From Verrucomicrobiales bacterium (lineage in GTDB: Bacteria > Verrucomicrobiota > Verrucomicrobiia > Verrucomicrobiales > DEV007), in NCBI GenBank assembly GCA_029213005.1, contig JARGPI010000001.1:386007-450006 (forward strand): a stretch of 64,000 nt of DNA, given 5' to 3'. The notes beneath the pieces were generated by a model, which ran no database searches, was not told where the DNA came from, and worked only from the letters and a program-made list of their open reading frames with translations. Shown here in pieces: positions 40,075-49,789 of the stretch. The position numbers and the translations under genes are program-made. Positions within the stretch are counted from its first letter, which is position 1, and each line of letters starts with the position of its first letter.

Positions 40075-42120
40075 TTATGCAGTGGATGGAATCGGGCCGG
40101 TGGAAGTGGATTTCCCTCTTCGACCGGATAACCAGGTCTCAGCAATCAAAAATAATAGCACGGCGATCAGCAGCCATTTCCATAGTTTCTGCCGCTCTTC
40201 CTTTTCTTCGGTTTCGAGCCGCTTTTTAGTCGCGGCATCAGCCGGTTTCTCTTTTGCTTCTGCAGTGAGATCCGCCTTTAAAGGAATATTGAAATCCGAT
40301 AACACATGACGGGGATCGATCGGCTCCACTCGACCTTCCGTCGGATGAAGATTCACTCCGATAGTAGACGCGGAACCATTCGCCATCCTGACGGAAAACA
40401 GGCCGGGCTCTGTGGCTCTCTCCAGTTTTTCCCCGGCGACAACCTCGACCTCACCAACATAATATGTCGGGGCCGCTTTAGCGCTGTAGCCGGCGTTTTC
40501 GAAAATGGAATACAGCACCGGGACAAATTTGGAGGACAATGCGAACTGGCTTTCCTGAGGCTCCCAGCCAGACAGAAAAACAAAAACCGATCCCGTTCCG
40601 ATCGATTTCGTCACCCAGGCCGGTGAACCCGAGTCAAATTTTGCAAGAACTGACACACCCTCGGGAAGCTCTTCACCCGGGAAGGTAATCTGACGGTGTT
40701 TCCAGAACCGGATCTTCGTGAAATCGCGAATTTGAGCCCGGGCGAATGGCGCTAACACGGGGTGATCGAAGTCCATCGAAGCTAACATCGCGTACTTTTC
40801 ATCGGGATTTTCCGATAATTTAACTCCGGAAATACCGGTAAGTTTTGCGAGGGCCTCGGCACTTGTCTCCTTGACCGGCAGAGCGACAACCAGTTTACCC
40901 TTTGCCGCAACCTCGTTGAGTTTTGCCGCCAACTCCGCGTTCCAGGCGCCATGCACGACGACCGCCGCAGCCTCGTCCAGACGCTCTTCAAAGTTCTCAA
41001 AAGTTGCGAAATTAACGGACGGAGAAAGAGAGGAAGTGGGATGTAAAGCCCGTCTCAAATAGAAAAACGGAGAACCGACCTGATCAGGGTTCTCCTCAGC
41101 CGAAACAAAAAGAATCGACAGAGGAAGTGGGCTGGGCGGAGCGATGTAGACCGCGTTGTCATAAGGATGGCTGTCTCCTGATATCAAAAGTTTTCCAGCC
41201 TTCCCGGTGTCGGACGAGCCCGGGACTTTCACGACACGACTGGAACCTGCAGGAACCACACCGGTGACGACGGTTTCAGGATTGCCCTCCCAGTTTAATT
41301 TGAATTCATCAAATTCGGAATCAGAGGCGTTGGCGATTCGCACGCGATGGACCAATTCCGCTGCCGAACGACTTTCCTCACTGGCGGCGGCAAGCGCCAA
41401 GGAAAAATTACCGGATTTTTCCGGACTGATCTGGACACACTCAACACCGATATCCTCCGGCCAGGCAAACTGGTTAAGGGCGTCGAAATTTGCCCCTTCG
41501 ATAAAATCACTGATCAGAATGATGTCCTGACTGCGATATTCCTTTTCGCCCCCTTGAGCGGCGATCATATCTGCCGCTTCGACCAAAGCTATCCCCGGGT
41601 TCGATTTATCCCAGCCTACCGGAAATTCGGCCGCCCGTTTCTTAAGATCCGCCGCGCGACTTCGGCCATCAATTCCTTTCCATTCGTCGAAGCCGACTAC
41701 GGTCCGGGCATCACGGTCAAAAAACATCACGGCCACTTCGTCGACATTTTTCCGGTCCCGAATCGCTTTTTGAGCCGCCTCGATTGCCCGATCCGTTAAA
41801 TTTTCCCGCTGCATCGAAGCGCTCCGGTTCACCAAAACCACCGTCAAAGACGATTCCGGCATTTCCGAAGGTAAAGTCGTCGATTTTAAGAATGGTCTAC
41901 CGAAAACCAGCGCCAGCGCCAGCACAGCAAGACATCGCAGAGCGAGCAGCAACCACTTTTCGATCCGGGTCCGGCGGGTCAGCTTTTCCGGAGACTTTTC
42001 CAGAAACATGAGAGAACCGAACGAAATCTTCTCTTTTGGGGGACGTTTCCGTAAATGAAGCAGCACCGGCAGTGCGATCGCCAGTGCGCCGAGAAGATAT
42101 AAAGGAAACAGAAAGCTCAC
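40075..42120 (-). CDS. BatA/vWA-domain membrane protein
   Basis: This is a 681-residue protein. The start is a GTG (complement at 42118-42120), since M-S-F-L-F-P-L-Y-L-L-G-A-L-A-I-A-L-P-V-L-L-H-L-R is the classical BatA N-terminus with its first helix. A second helix lies near residues 56-78. A von Willebrand factor A-like fold follows (V-V-L-V-N-R-S-A-S-M, a degenerate D-x-S-x-S with Asn in place of Asp), then a long extracytoplasmic region and a C-terminal helix near 645-662. BatA-like proteins are usually encoded with MoxR ATPase and DUF58 genes. Those are not in this window. It is immediately upstream of the DUF4175 gene. Confidence 0.85.
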   Translation of the reverse strand: MSFLFPLYLLGALAIALPVLLHLRKRPPKEKISFGSLMFLEKSPEKLTRRTRIEKWLLLALRCLAVLALALVFGRPFLKSTTLPSEMPESSLTVVLVNRSASMQRENLTDRAIEAAQKAIRDRKNVDEVAVMFFDRDARTVVGFDEWKGIDGRSRAADLKKRAAEFPVGWDKSNPGIALVEAADMIAAQGGEKEYRSQDIILISDFIEGANFDALNQFAWPEDIGVECVQISPEKSGNFSLALAAASEESRSAAELVHRVRIANASDSEFDEFKLNWEGNPETVVTGVVPAGSSRVVKVPGSSDTGKAGKLLISGDSHPYDNAVYIAPPSPLPLSILFVSAEENPDQVGSPFFYLRRALHPTSSLSPSVNFATFENFEERLDEAAAVVVHGAWNAELAAKLNEVAAKGKLVVALPVKETSAEALAKLTGISGVKLSENPDEKYAMLASMDFDHPVLAPFARAQIRDFTKIRFWKHRQITFPGEELPEGVSVLAKFDSGSPAWVTKSIGTGSVFVFLSGWEPQESQFALSSKFVPVLYSIFENAGYSAKAAPTYYVGEVEVVAGEKLERATEPGLFSVRMANGSASTIGVNLHPTEGRVEPIDPRHVLSDFNIPLKADLTAEAKEKPADAATKKRLETEEKEERQKLWKWLLIAVLLFLIAETWLSGRRGKSTSTGPIPSTA

Positions 42121-42211
42121 AATTGAGATAAGACTGCCATCGAATTCATCCGGATGCTAGGAGTTTTGGCACGGTTAAGAGGGCCTTTTCGCGGAGCCTT
42201 TGTGGCTAAGA

Positions 42212-44644
42212 TCAGCCCTGATTTTCCGGACTAAGGGGATTTATTGCAATTTGCCCTTTTTTTGAATCCCTCGCCTTTTGCTGTGGAGAGTAGAGAGCAG
42301 AATCTGCCAAATCCGCCTTGGCTTGCTGGAGAATATGTGAACCCCACCCACCCTCGACAAAATCATTACTGGGTGGAACCGACTCTTCAGCTTTCGCCGT
42401 AGACATCACCACGTTTCCCGCAACTGGAACCTGTTCAGCCGTCTTCTTCGGACTCGCTACTTTTTTTGCCTCGGGAATCGAGATTTTGCCCTGAATAGGC
42501 TTTTGCGATGGAGTCGGCTGAGGTGGAGCATCTGCCACTAAGTCGTTGCCCTTCGGAGCCGAAACTTCGGGAGCTTGAAAGACCGGGGCCGGTGAAGCAG
42601 CTGAGGCGGCAGGATTGGGTGCCGGTTGCTCGGGTTCGGGTTCGGGGTTCTTCACTGGAGCCGCCACTATTTTACGATCTTTCGCCTTTAGCTGCGGTTG
42701 AGGGGTAGGCTGCGCCGGGATAGGGATCTCGTTGTTGGTTTCTGCCAAAGCCGGTTTTTCGTGGCCGTTTGGCGATGGCGGATTACCGTTCACCGGACGG
42801 GTAGGTGCCGGTGCCGGAGCCGGAGCAGGGCGCGGCGGCGCTTCCACGGGCTTAGGAGTCGCTTCGGCTAACTTTTCTTCAGGCTTATCTGATGGTGTTG
42901 TGTTTCGCGGCTCGGGCAATCCAGGATCCCCACTTTTCGCGATTAATGTCTCGTTACGGGCAGCCGGTGCGGGCTCCGGTTTCGGCTTCGCCTTTTCGAC
43001 AATCTCTTTCACGGCAGCGAGATCTTTTTCGTCCTGCGGTGGCTTATTTTCGCCCCGCTTAACGACTTCAACGGCTTCTTCGGGCGCTACACTCTTCTTC
43101 GGTCGAGGAACTTCGAATTCCAGCGGAACATATTTTTCTACACTCTCTACAAAATCGAGCTTCTTCCGGGTGGCTTGGAACATTTCGTCGATCTGATCCT
43201 GGGTGATATCACCCTTGAGGACATTCTTAAAAGCGGCTTCGACAATAGAATGCCGCACCGACCCTGAATTGAAGGAATAATCCTTCTGCTCAACTTTCGC
43301 CCCTCCCCCGGTCAGTCCACTGTCCTGTTCCTGATGTTGCTGATAGTGATCGTAAATCCCGGGCTCAGCGAAAAATTTGATCACCAGAGGAATCGTATCG
43401 ATCAAGGTGAACAGACAGGTAATCACAACATATACCGCGAGAGCAAAACTTCCCCCTTCGTGTTTGAACATGTGGTGGAGCGTCATGGTCTGAACCAGTA
43501 GGTCAGCCCGTTTCTCATCTTTTAACGAATCGACCCGTGCAATGGTATTGTCGGTCAATTGCTCTGATTCCGTGCGGAGACGGGACAACTCGGCGGATGC
43601 TGAGTCAATCTGGCCTTTCAGCACTGCCAGCAGTTCGCCCTGCTGACTTTTGAACATTTCGATTTTCTGCTGCTCCAGTTCGCGTCGGCTCCGTTCCACT
43701 TCGGCATTCTCCCGCGCGGTTTCAGCCATCAATTTGGCACTGAGGTCGGTTCGTTTTGCCGTCAGATCAGCGATCACTTTACCGATCCGGCGCACTTCTT
43801 CGCGCCGCCACACCAGTTCGTCACGTTCAATCGCGCGCGCATTGGGCCCGATACCGGCTTGTCCGGTTCTCGCCCCGCTAATTTCATCGTCGTAAACTTT
43901 CTGCCATCGGTTCAAATCGCTCTGAACCTGATCCCGCTCTCTTTTGTACTCGTCGATCTGGCCGTCAATATCTGCAAATTGATTGGACTGGATGGTCTGC
44001 CCCCGGGTGAGCGGTGCTGCTTCCTGAACCTTTTCGTTTAAAAAGCTACCACCGATCACTTCCTGATAGCGCTGCTGAAGACCCTGGAGATTCTCCGTAG
44101 CCTTCGCAATCCGGTCGTTCACATCCTTTTTCTGGGCGTCGGTGACACTACCCGCCTGGGCCATTTCCTCGTTCCTGACCCGTTCGATTTCGCTGTTAAT
44201 CGCATCGCGGAAAAGCATCAAAGTCAGTGGGTGCGACACGGTTAAGCCCATCAATATCGCCACGGTCATCCGCAGGGTGAACTGGATGAACTTCTTTTTC
44301 TTTGAAATAAAGGACCGATATGATGCCAGCAAGGCCCGGTCAATCGTGATAATGATGTAACCCCAGATCAACGAGAACCCGATGATGATGTACCAGTTCT
44401 GAGTGAGCGTCGAGACCGCATAGGAAGCGGCAATCATCCCGAACAGGAACGGCACAAGTAGTGAGGCTCCAAAAGCGGCGTATTTGAGACGCTCCCACTT
44501 CGGGCAGTGATCCTCAAGCACCTCCGAATCAGCAGCGGACAGCCAAATAAGACCTTTTTCGACGAAGTTCAGCTTCTTAACAGGTCTGGTCCCGGCAGTC
44601 TTGGGACTGTCGACATCAGGGTCCGTTTGCGGGTCGTCATTCAT
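42212..44644 (-). CDS. DUF4407-domain membrane protein with proline-rich tail
   Basis: This is an 810-residue inner-membrane protein. Helices lie near residues 54-75, 82-104, 128-146 and 398-420. Between them is a long coiled coil (about 165-385). These features and the motif I-I-T-I-D-R-A-L-L-A-S near residue 97 match the DUF4407 family, whose function is unknown. The C-terminal 270 residues (about 540-810) are rich in Pro, Ala, Glu and Lys, likely disordered, and not part of the family core. It is 91 bases upstream of the BatA gene on the same strand, so an operon is possible. The start ATG is at 44644. Confidence 0.8.
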   Translation of the reverse strand: MNDDPQTDPDVDSPKTAGTRPVKKLNFVEKGLIWLSAADSEVLEDHCPKWERLKYAAFGASLLVPFLFGMIAASYAVSTLTQNWYIIIGFSLIWGYIIITIDRALLASYRSFISKKKKFIQFTLRMTVAILMGLTVSHPLTLMLFRDAINSEIERVRNEEMAQAGSVTDAQKKDVNDRIAKATENLQGLQQRYQEVIGGSFLNEKVQEAAPLTRGQTIQSNQFADIDGQIDEYKRERDQVQSDLNRWQKVYDDEISGARTGQAGIGPNARAIERDELVWRREEVRRIGKVIADLTAKRTDLSAKLMAETARENAEVERSRRELEQQKIEMFKSQQGELLAVLKGQIDSASAELSRLRTESEQLTDNTIARVDSLKDEKRADLLVQTMTLHHMFKHEGGSFALAVYVVITCLFTLIDTIPLVIKFFAEPGIYDHYQQHQEQDSGLTGGGAKVEQKDYSFNSGSVRHSIVEAAFKNVLKGDITQDQIDEMFQATRKKLDFVESVEKYVPLEFEVPRPKKSVAPEEAVEVVKRGENKPPQDEKDLAAVKEIVEKAKPKPEPAPAARNETLIAKSGDPGLPEPRNTTPSDKPEEKLAEATPKPVEAPPRPAPAPAPAPTRPVNGNPPSPNGHEKPALAETNNEIPIPAQPTPQPQLKAKDRKIVAAPVKNPEPEPEQPAPNPAASAASPAPVFQAPEVSAPKGNDLVADAPPQPTPSQKPIQGKISIPEAKKVASPKKTAEQVPVAGNVVMSTAKAEESVPPSNDFVEGGWGSHILQQAKADLADSALYSPQQKARDSKKGQIAINPLSPENQG

Positions 44645-44839
44645 GTTATTCGGTTCAGATGGGGGCTGGAAAGTGGCGACACTTAACGACTAAATAGCGT
44701 CACGGTCTAGGGCAATTTGTCTTATGCTCTCCGGATCAGACACGGAGAATGGGAAAAACAGCCACATAAATTGTAGGGATTTATCAATTTTTCAAGTTTC
44801 TGTCCTGCCACCAACTCCATCAGTTCAAGCCACTTGGCT

Positions 44840-45538
44840 CTATTCCACCCGTAAAAGGCTCTGCAAAAGCTTCAGATCTTCCGGTGATAATTCCATAAAT
44901 TTCACCTTGGTTGAGTTTCCTCTCTGATCAACGAAAACCCCATGATCACCAAGCGCTTCGAGCAGAATCGCATCGAAGGTACTGCCGTCGGTTTTGGTCC
45001 ATTGTCTCATTTTGGTGATCGCGACTTTCTCCTGCTTCAGGTCCTCAACCATGGGCGTGAGAAATCCTTTTTCCTCGCCAACTTTTTCCAAAGCGGTCTT
45101 TAAGGTTGCCAATTTTACCGGGTCCGAAATTTTTCCGCCTTCAATTCTGGCAGTTAGCAGTAATTTGTCATATTCGATCGCTTCAGTTCCGTTGGTTGAG
45201 GTGATTGCCTCCCCTGCGTCATTGGATACCACGGCAATGGGAAGAGCGGTGAGTTCTTTGCCGAATCTTCCCGAGAAGAGATCACGGTTCGCTTTCTGCG
45301 AGTGGGCACAGTTGACGAGGACAAACTCGTCGTTGAGCCGGTTCAAATCGACCTTCAGCTTTTCGGCGACCGGTAGGTGGGTTTTGTCCCTCGAATCCCA
45401 CAGCAGAAAGACAATTAACTTACCCTCGGTTCGTGCCGCAGTGATGGCCGCTCTGGGTTCTGTAAATACTTTCAAATCTGCGGCCTTCAACATCCCGGGG
45501 AGAATAAAAAGCAGGCAGGTTAGTTTCAGACCATTCAT
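44840..45538 (-). CDS. Secreted thioredoxin-like protein with C-terminal SHD1-like domain
   Basis: This 232-residue exported protein has a signal peptide at about 1-20 (M-L-K-A-A). Residues 25-150 look like a thioredoxin fold (G-K-L-I-V-F-L-L-W-D and F-V-L-V-N-C-A, then L-P-I-A-V-V), but no CxxC is present, so no disulfide redox role is expected. The last 60 residues (R-Q-W-T-K-T-D-G-S-T-F-D-A and L-S-P-E-D-L-K-L-L) resemble the SHD1 domain common in PVC secreted proteins. It follows the cytochrome-WD40 gene by 36 bases and is probably in its operon. The function is unknown. Confidence 0.65.
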   Translation of the reverse strand: MNGLKLTCLLFILPGMLKAADLKVFTEPRAAITAARTEGKLIVFLLWDSRDKTHLPVAEKLKVDLNRLNDEFVLVNCAHSQKANRDLFSGRFGKELTALPIAVVSNDAGEAITSTNGTEAIEYDKLLLTARIEGGKISDPVKLATLKTALEKVGEEKGFLTPMVEDLKQEKVAITKMRQWTKTDGSTFDAILLEALGDHGVFVDQRGNSTKVKFMELSPEDLKLLQSLLRVE

Positions 45539-45574
45539 ATTGTGTAATTTTCTAACGATCGGTTCAGGATTTTA

Positions 45575-47617
45575 TCATCGACTGACCATTTTGGGACGAC
45601 CCACTTCCATTTTTGCAATGGGTTGAAAGGTTTTCGTGTCCCAAATCCAAAGGCTTCCATCTAGATTCCCTGAGAAAATATGATGTCCATCGCCGGAAAA
45701 TACAGCTTTGATTGGTAACTCATTGAGGCCTGAATATTCAGCACTTTTTGAGCCATCGGGATTCCATAGTTTCAATGACCGATCTCTCCCCGCAGTGAGG
45801 ATTCGGCCGTCTTTTGCGAAATCGAGATCCAGCACACCGGTTGTTCTTGTGTAACGGCTCAGGGATTTTTCAGAATGGGCTTCGGCGCTTCGAATCGCCC
45901 AGCCATCCTTCATATCCCAGAGAACAAACTTCCCATCCTCTCCTCCTGAGGCGAGGATTCCCCCATCGGGCCGCCAGCTGAGCGCGGTCACTTTCACCTT
46001 ATGCTCATCGAGTGTGTAAACAATTCCGCCCGTGGCTGTTTCCCAGACGTGAATCCCGCCGTTCCGATCGCCCGACGCCAGTTGCGAACCGTCGGGACTG
46101 AAGCGAACGGTACTGACCCAGTCGGTGTGCTTTTTGATCCGGTGAAGCAGCTCTCCGCTTTGAGTGGAGTATATCTTGACCAAATTCGCCGGGGTTCCCA
46201 TGGCGACGAACCGGTGGTCCGCAGTGATATCAGCAGACAGTACGATGTCCTGCTCGTCGCCGAGGACCGCCTTTCGCTCTCCGGTCTTGACATCGAAAAT
46301 CACGACTTTTCCGGAGTAGGCCCCCTTCCCTCCGGCAGCAACAAGCAGTTCCCCGTTACGGGAGAATCTCAGATCGTGGACCGCACCCTCGGGAAACGGC
46401 AATGTCCCGATGTGACTGAATGACGATTGAGCATTCTGAAAAATCCCCCTGACTTCCGTGGCGGAAAGAACTTTCCGGTAAAAGCGGAAATCTTCGATTT
46501 CGCCGTGAAAGCCCGCCTCAGGTCCGGCAATACCGTTACCGCCGAGAAATAAGGGTTTCGATTTTTTCAGGAATCCGGGTTGGGTCTCCGGGACGGGCTG
46601 TTTGATCACCGATTTCCCGGAATAAAAATACTCCCAGTTTTTCCCATCGCAGGTCACGGTAACGAGTGTCGACTCGCCTCGCGGGACACCATCGGCGCGT
46701 CCGGTGTAGACGATTCCGTTCGCCTCATCGCGGTTCATTCCGCGGATTTTCCATCCCGTTTTACTGGCTTCGAGGAAAAGCCGGAAACTCTCCCGACCGA
46801 ATATCGGCTGAGTTTTCATCGTGGGATCCGGCTTAATCCACATCGAAATCGTAAATCCGGATCCCCCGTCGAGAAAATCTCCCGGGATTTCATCGAGCAG
46901 AAGACTTTCCCCTTCAAAACGAATCGCACCATCCACGCCTTTTCGAGACAGGAGATCCGCGTCCGCTACCGGGACAAAATCCGCCTCAAGCCGGGCTGCC
47001 CGCTTTTTTCCATACAGTAAGATTTGTTCGTGGCCGCTCGCGGCGATCACATCGGCCCAGGGACTCGCCGCCATCGCGACGATCGGCGCGGGGCTCACGG
47101 TATCGGCCACCGGAACCGGAGGAAGATTGACGGGCACGGCTGGATCGACCGGCTTCTGCGCGGACCCGGCGGACAGATCAAAATTCATTTTGCGAAGCTG
47201 GGATACCCCGCCAGCCGATTCAATGAGGCCGCCTGCGATCCAGGCATGAACCACTTTCAGATCTTCATCCGGGACCTTTGGTTTCCGCGGTGGCATCGGC
47301 TCAAAGTCTTCATGATGATCCATCACCATAAAAAGCACACTGGTATCGGGCGAGCCGGCTTTCACAATATCACCGCCGGAAGAACCGGTTTGAATGCTCT
47401 TCACGGTCGAAAGATCGAGATCCGCCTTTTTCTTATCAGCACTGTGACAGCTGAGGCAATGCTTTTTAAAAACCGGATAAACATCGTCTTCAAAATTCGG
47501 CGCTCCAGAGGCAGCCTTGAGCGTGACCAACCCGAAAATCAACATCAAAAAAGCAAACTGTACCCTGTACAGTTTGAGACTGTACAGGGTACAATCCAAA
47601 ATGGTACCGGGTACCAT
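45575..47617 (-). CDS. Planctomycete-type cytochrome c, LamG and WD40 repeat protein
   Basis: This exported protein starts with a signal peptide (Y-R-V-Q-F-A-F-L-M-L-I-F-G-L-V-T-L). A cytochrome c-like domain follows with C-L-S-C-H in V-Y-P-V-F-K-K-H-C-L-S-C-H, and then P-M-P-P-R. A LamG-like domain comes next (S-M-W-I-K-P-D-P and F-Y-R-K-V-L-S-A-T-E-V). The C-terminal half holds about six WD40 blades (for example V-R-F-S-P-D-G-S-Q-L-A-S-G-D). The start is uncertain: ATG 47617 gives a signal peptide whose first residues are encoded by repeat array C. ATG 47545 would avoid the repeat but leaves a short leader without basic residues. The frame also extends to 47698. The neighbouring genes suggest a three-gene operon. 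Confidence 0.82.
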   Translation of the reverse strand: MVPGTILDCTLYSLKLYRVQFAFLMLIFGLVTLKAASGAPNFEDDVYPVFKKHCLSCHSADKKKADLDLSTVKSIQTGSSGGDIVKAGSPDTSVLFMVMDHHEDFEPMPPRKPKVPDEDLKVVHAWIAGGLIESAGGVSQLRKMNFDLSAGSAQKPVDPAVPVNLPPVPVADTVSPAPIVAMAASPWADVIAASGHEQILLYGKKRAARLEADFVPVADADLLSRKGVDGAIRFEGESLLLDEIPGDFLDGGSGFTISMWIKPDPTMKTQPIFGRESFRLFLEASKTGWKIRGMNRDEANGIVYTGRADGVPRGESTLVTVTCDGKNWEYFYSGKSVIKQPVPETQPGFLKKSKPLFLGGNGIAGPEAGFHGEIEDFRFYRKVLSATEVRGIFQNAQSSFSHIGTLPFPEGAVHDLRFSRNGELLVAAGGKGAYSGKVVIFDVKTGERKAVLGDEQDIVLSADITADHRFVAMGTPANLVKIYSTQSGELLHRIKKHTDWVSTVRFSPDGSQLASGDRNGGIHVWETATGGIVYTLDEHKVKVTALSWRPDGGILASGGEDGKFVLWDMKDGWAIRSAEAHSEKSLSRYTRTTGVLDLDFAKDGRILTAGRDRSLKLWNPDGSKSAEYSGLNELPIKAVFSGDGHHIFSGNLDGSLWIWDTKTFQPIAKMEVGRPKMVSR
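47559..47615. repeat. GTAC-N3-GTAC array C (three units)
   Basis: TGTACCCTGTACA lies at 47559-47571, TGTACAGGGTACA at 47581-47593 and GGTACCGGGTACC at 47603-47615. Both spacers are exactly 9 bases (gtttgagac, atccaaaat). The first two units are inverted and can form a 13-bp stem. The array overlaps the 5' end of the cytochrome-WD40 gene. Confidence 0.92.
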
Positions 47618-47716
47618 CTCAAAAAATGTCGGGTTTGGACGGAAGATATGATGTTTCATCTCGCCAAACCATGGCAATCCGATGCCAAATCTTAGCACTC
47701 CGGATTTCGGAGAAAG

Positions 47717-48448
47717 TTAATAATCCGCCTTTATTTTCTCAGCCACATGAGACGGGAACTGTTTGATCTCGATAGTGACGTCCCCGGGAATCTCCACCAC
47801 CGGATTGTCATCGAACATGTAAGCTTCCATAAACAGATAAATAATCCCGTTAATGGGACGAAACGTCCGTGAGCCCTTGATTTTCCGGTCTCCGACGCCC
47901 ATTTCGCGATTGATTTTGATCGGCTTGTCAGTGGTGATTCTCAGCGCAAACTGCCCCTTCCCCATCAAGCCGAAGGTGGGATCCACCTCCCGAACTTCCC
48001 TCTGAAGGTCAAGCACTCCCTCAAAAAGCTTTTTGTAACTGATCTGCCCGTTTTCAATTTTCGGGGGGACATAACCGCCCACTTCCATTTTAAAGGAGAT
48101 ATTCAGGGTTCCCCGGGGCTGATTGGCGATCAAAAGAGGGTCTTCCTCGTGAAGTTTTTTGGTGTTGGGCACCTCGAAATATCCTTTGTCATCCACGATA
48201 AGATGGGTCGGAGCCTCCTTGGTATCGAGAAGCAGCTCGATCTGCTCGGGGCGGACATCGACCAGAGAACTCGAGATCCGCATTTTGTAGCTTTTCGCGT
48301 TCGGATCTTTGTTCTCCCCCTGCGCCATTTTGATGATCTGACTATAAGGAATCGCAGCTAAGTCCTGCGCGTTACAATCCGTTTTAAACAGTAAGATCCC
48401 CAACAGGCAAAAAACCAACGTGATTGATTGTCTTTTCAAATAACTCAT
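47717..48448 (-). CDS. Uncharacterised exported protein, weakly DUF2987-like
   Basis: This is a 243-residue protein. The N-terminus (K-R-Q-S-I-T-L-V-F-C-L-L-G-I-L-L-F, cleaved near C-N-A) is a signal peptide. The remainder has alternating strands and the phrase I-P-Y-S-Q-I-I-K-M, which is reminiscent of DUF2987-type exported proteins, but I do not recognise it with certainty. There is no catalytic motif, cysteine pair or membrane helix in the mature part. It is 99 bases upstream of the cytochrome-WD40 gene on the same strand, with array C between them, and is divergent from exbD. Confidence 0.6.
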   Translation of the reverse strand: MSYLKRQSITLVFCLLGILLFKTDCNAQDLAAIPYSQIIKMAQGENKDPNAKSYKMRISSSLVDVRPEQIELLLDTKEAPTHLIVDDKGYFEVPNTKKLHEEDPLLIANQPRGTLNISFKMEVGGYVPPKIENGQISYKKLFEGVLDLQREVREVDPTFGLMGKGQFALRITTDKPIKINREMGVGDRKIKGSRTFRPINGIIYLFMEAYMFDDNPVVEIPGDVTIEIKQFPSHVAEKIKADY

Positions 48449-48563
48449 GACTAGGCGCTCAATTATGCAACCAACGAAACGAAAGATCCAGCCCTGCTTT
48501 AAAAGAATTATTACGAAAGAATTTAACTTTTAACTTTGCGTGAATCTATTACTCTAATAACGA

Positions 48564-48986
48564 ATGAAGTTCCGGGACAGACAACCTGAAGCAACAGCAG
48601 AATTGGAATTGGCACCGATGATCGATGTCGTTTTCCTGCTGCTGATTTTCTTCATCGTCAGTTGGCAGTTCGCACGGTTTGAGGAGGATATGGATATCTC
48701 CGTGCCTGCGGCCGAGGAAAAAGCTGAGGAAGACAAGGCGGTTGGTGAGATCATCGTCAACGTGACCAAATACGGTGGCATCGTCCTCAACGGCTCGGAA
48801 GTGACTCCCGAGGACCTGCTCGCCAAGCTGAAATTGATCGCTGCGAACTATCCCCATCAGGCCGTGATTTTGCGAGGCCATGTCAGCACAGATTTTCAGG
48901 ACATCATCAAAGTTCTCGATCAGGTCAAGAAAGCGGGAATCATCAATATCGCGTTTGCGTCGATGAAAGACCGGCCCACCGATTAA
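48564..48986 (+). CDS. exbD: ExbD/TolR-type biopolymer transport protein
   Basis: This 140-residue inner-membrane protein has one N-terminal helix (about 20-38). It contains the family signature L-A-P-M-I-D-V-V-F-L-L-L-I-F-F, whose Asp lies in the proton path of ExbB/ExbD or TolQ/TolR motors. The periplasmic domain ends with the usual V-I-L-R-G-H-V-S-T-D-F-Q-D-I-I-K-V-L-D. No exbB lies next to it in this window, so its partner must be encoded elsewhere or be shared. Its stop codon overlaps the end of the convergent thiD gene by 4 bases. Confidence 0.9.
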   Translation: MKFRDRQPEATAELELAPMIDVVFLLLIFFIVSWQFARFEEDMDISVPAAEEKAEEDKAVGEIIVNVTKYGGIVLNGSEVTPEDLLAKLKLIAANYPHQAVILRGHVSTDFQDIIKVLDQVKKAGIINIAFASMKDRPTD

Positions 48987-49789
48987 TCCTTGAGGGCGTT
49001 AATCGCCTGGATCTTCCGGGGAGAATCCCACTCGTGGTAATCCTTCATCCAACTTCTGAGTTGGTGCTGCGCGATAATCACGGACGCCCCCAAGTCACGC
49101 CCTTTCGCGAGCTCAGCCGTAATCGCTGCAGACAGAGTGCAACCGGTTCCGTGAAGATCTGGAACATCAAGGCGCGGCGCTCGAAGTTCCTCGAATTCAC
49201 CATCCATCACCAATACATCACAGATCTCGGTGCTGACTTGATCAAAATGCCCCCCTTTGACGAGAGCGTTACAGCCGAAATTTTCCCAGAATTTCAGTGC
49301 GGCAACCCTCATCGAATCCATGGAACGAATCTCCATACCGAGGATCGTCTCCGCCTCCATGCGGTTTGGAGTCACCAAACAGGCCCGCCCGAAAAGACGT
49401 TCTTTCATCAAACCGATAAATTTAACGGAGGTTAATTCTTCGCCTGCGCTGGCTTTTAAAACGGGATCAATCACCAACTTAATATCCGGGAACCTTCTAA
49501 AAAAATCGGCCACCGCCTCAACCGTTTCGGCCGTAGCGAGCATTCCAGTTTTTGCTGCAACAATCGGAAAACTGGTGCTGATCTCCTTTAATTGAGCCTG
49601 AACCAGGCCTTTCGAAACCGCTTCGATACCGGAAACACTTCCCGGACTTTGCGCCACCACCGAAGTTAAAACGCTGACTCCATAAACTCCCGCCCGCTCA
49701 AAAGTCCGGCAATCCGCATGAACCCCCGCCCCGCCCGATCCGTCGAAACCGGCAATACTCAAAGCGACCGGTGGATTGGAATGGAACAT
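48983..49789 (-). CDS. thiD: Hydroxymethylpyrimidine/phosphomethylpyrimidine kinase
   Basis: This cytoplasmic ribokinase-family enzyme phosphorylates the pyrimidine precursor of thiamine twice. I start it at ATG 49789, giving 268 residues and the usual P-V-A-L-S-I-A-G-F-D-G-S-G-G-A-G opening; 13 further in-frame codons upstream look non-homologous. Conserved blocks are D-P-V-L-K-A-S-A-G near residue 120, L-V-T-P-N near residue 149, V-K-G-G-H and H-G-T-G-C-T-L-S-A-A with the catalytic Cys. No TPP riboswitch is seen upstream, and no other thi gene is nearby. Confidence 0.93.
   Translation of the reverse strand: MFHSNPPVALSIAGFDGSGGAGVHADCRTFERAGVYGVSVLTSVVAQSPGSVSGIEAVSKGLVQAQLKEISTSFPIVAAKTGMLATAETVEAVADFFRRFPDIKLVIDPVLKASAGEELTSVKFIGLMKERLFGRACLVTPNRMEAETILGMEIRSMDSMRVAALKFWENFGCNALVKGGHFDQVSTEICDVLVMDGEFEELRAPRLDVPDLHGTGCTLSAAITAELAKGRDLGASVIIAQHQLRSWMKDYHEWDSPRKIQAINALKD

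Noticed and set aside
47618..47698. Start of the cytochrome-WD40 gene at 47698
   Set aside because: The first residues encoded there (M-L-R-F-G-I-G-L-P-W) do not look like a signal peptide and would place the hydrophobic leader more than 40 residues from the N-terminus.
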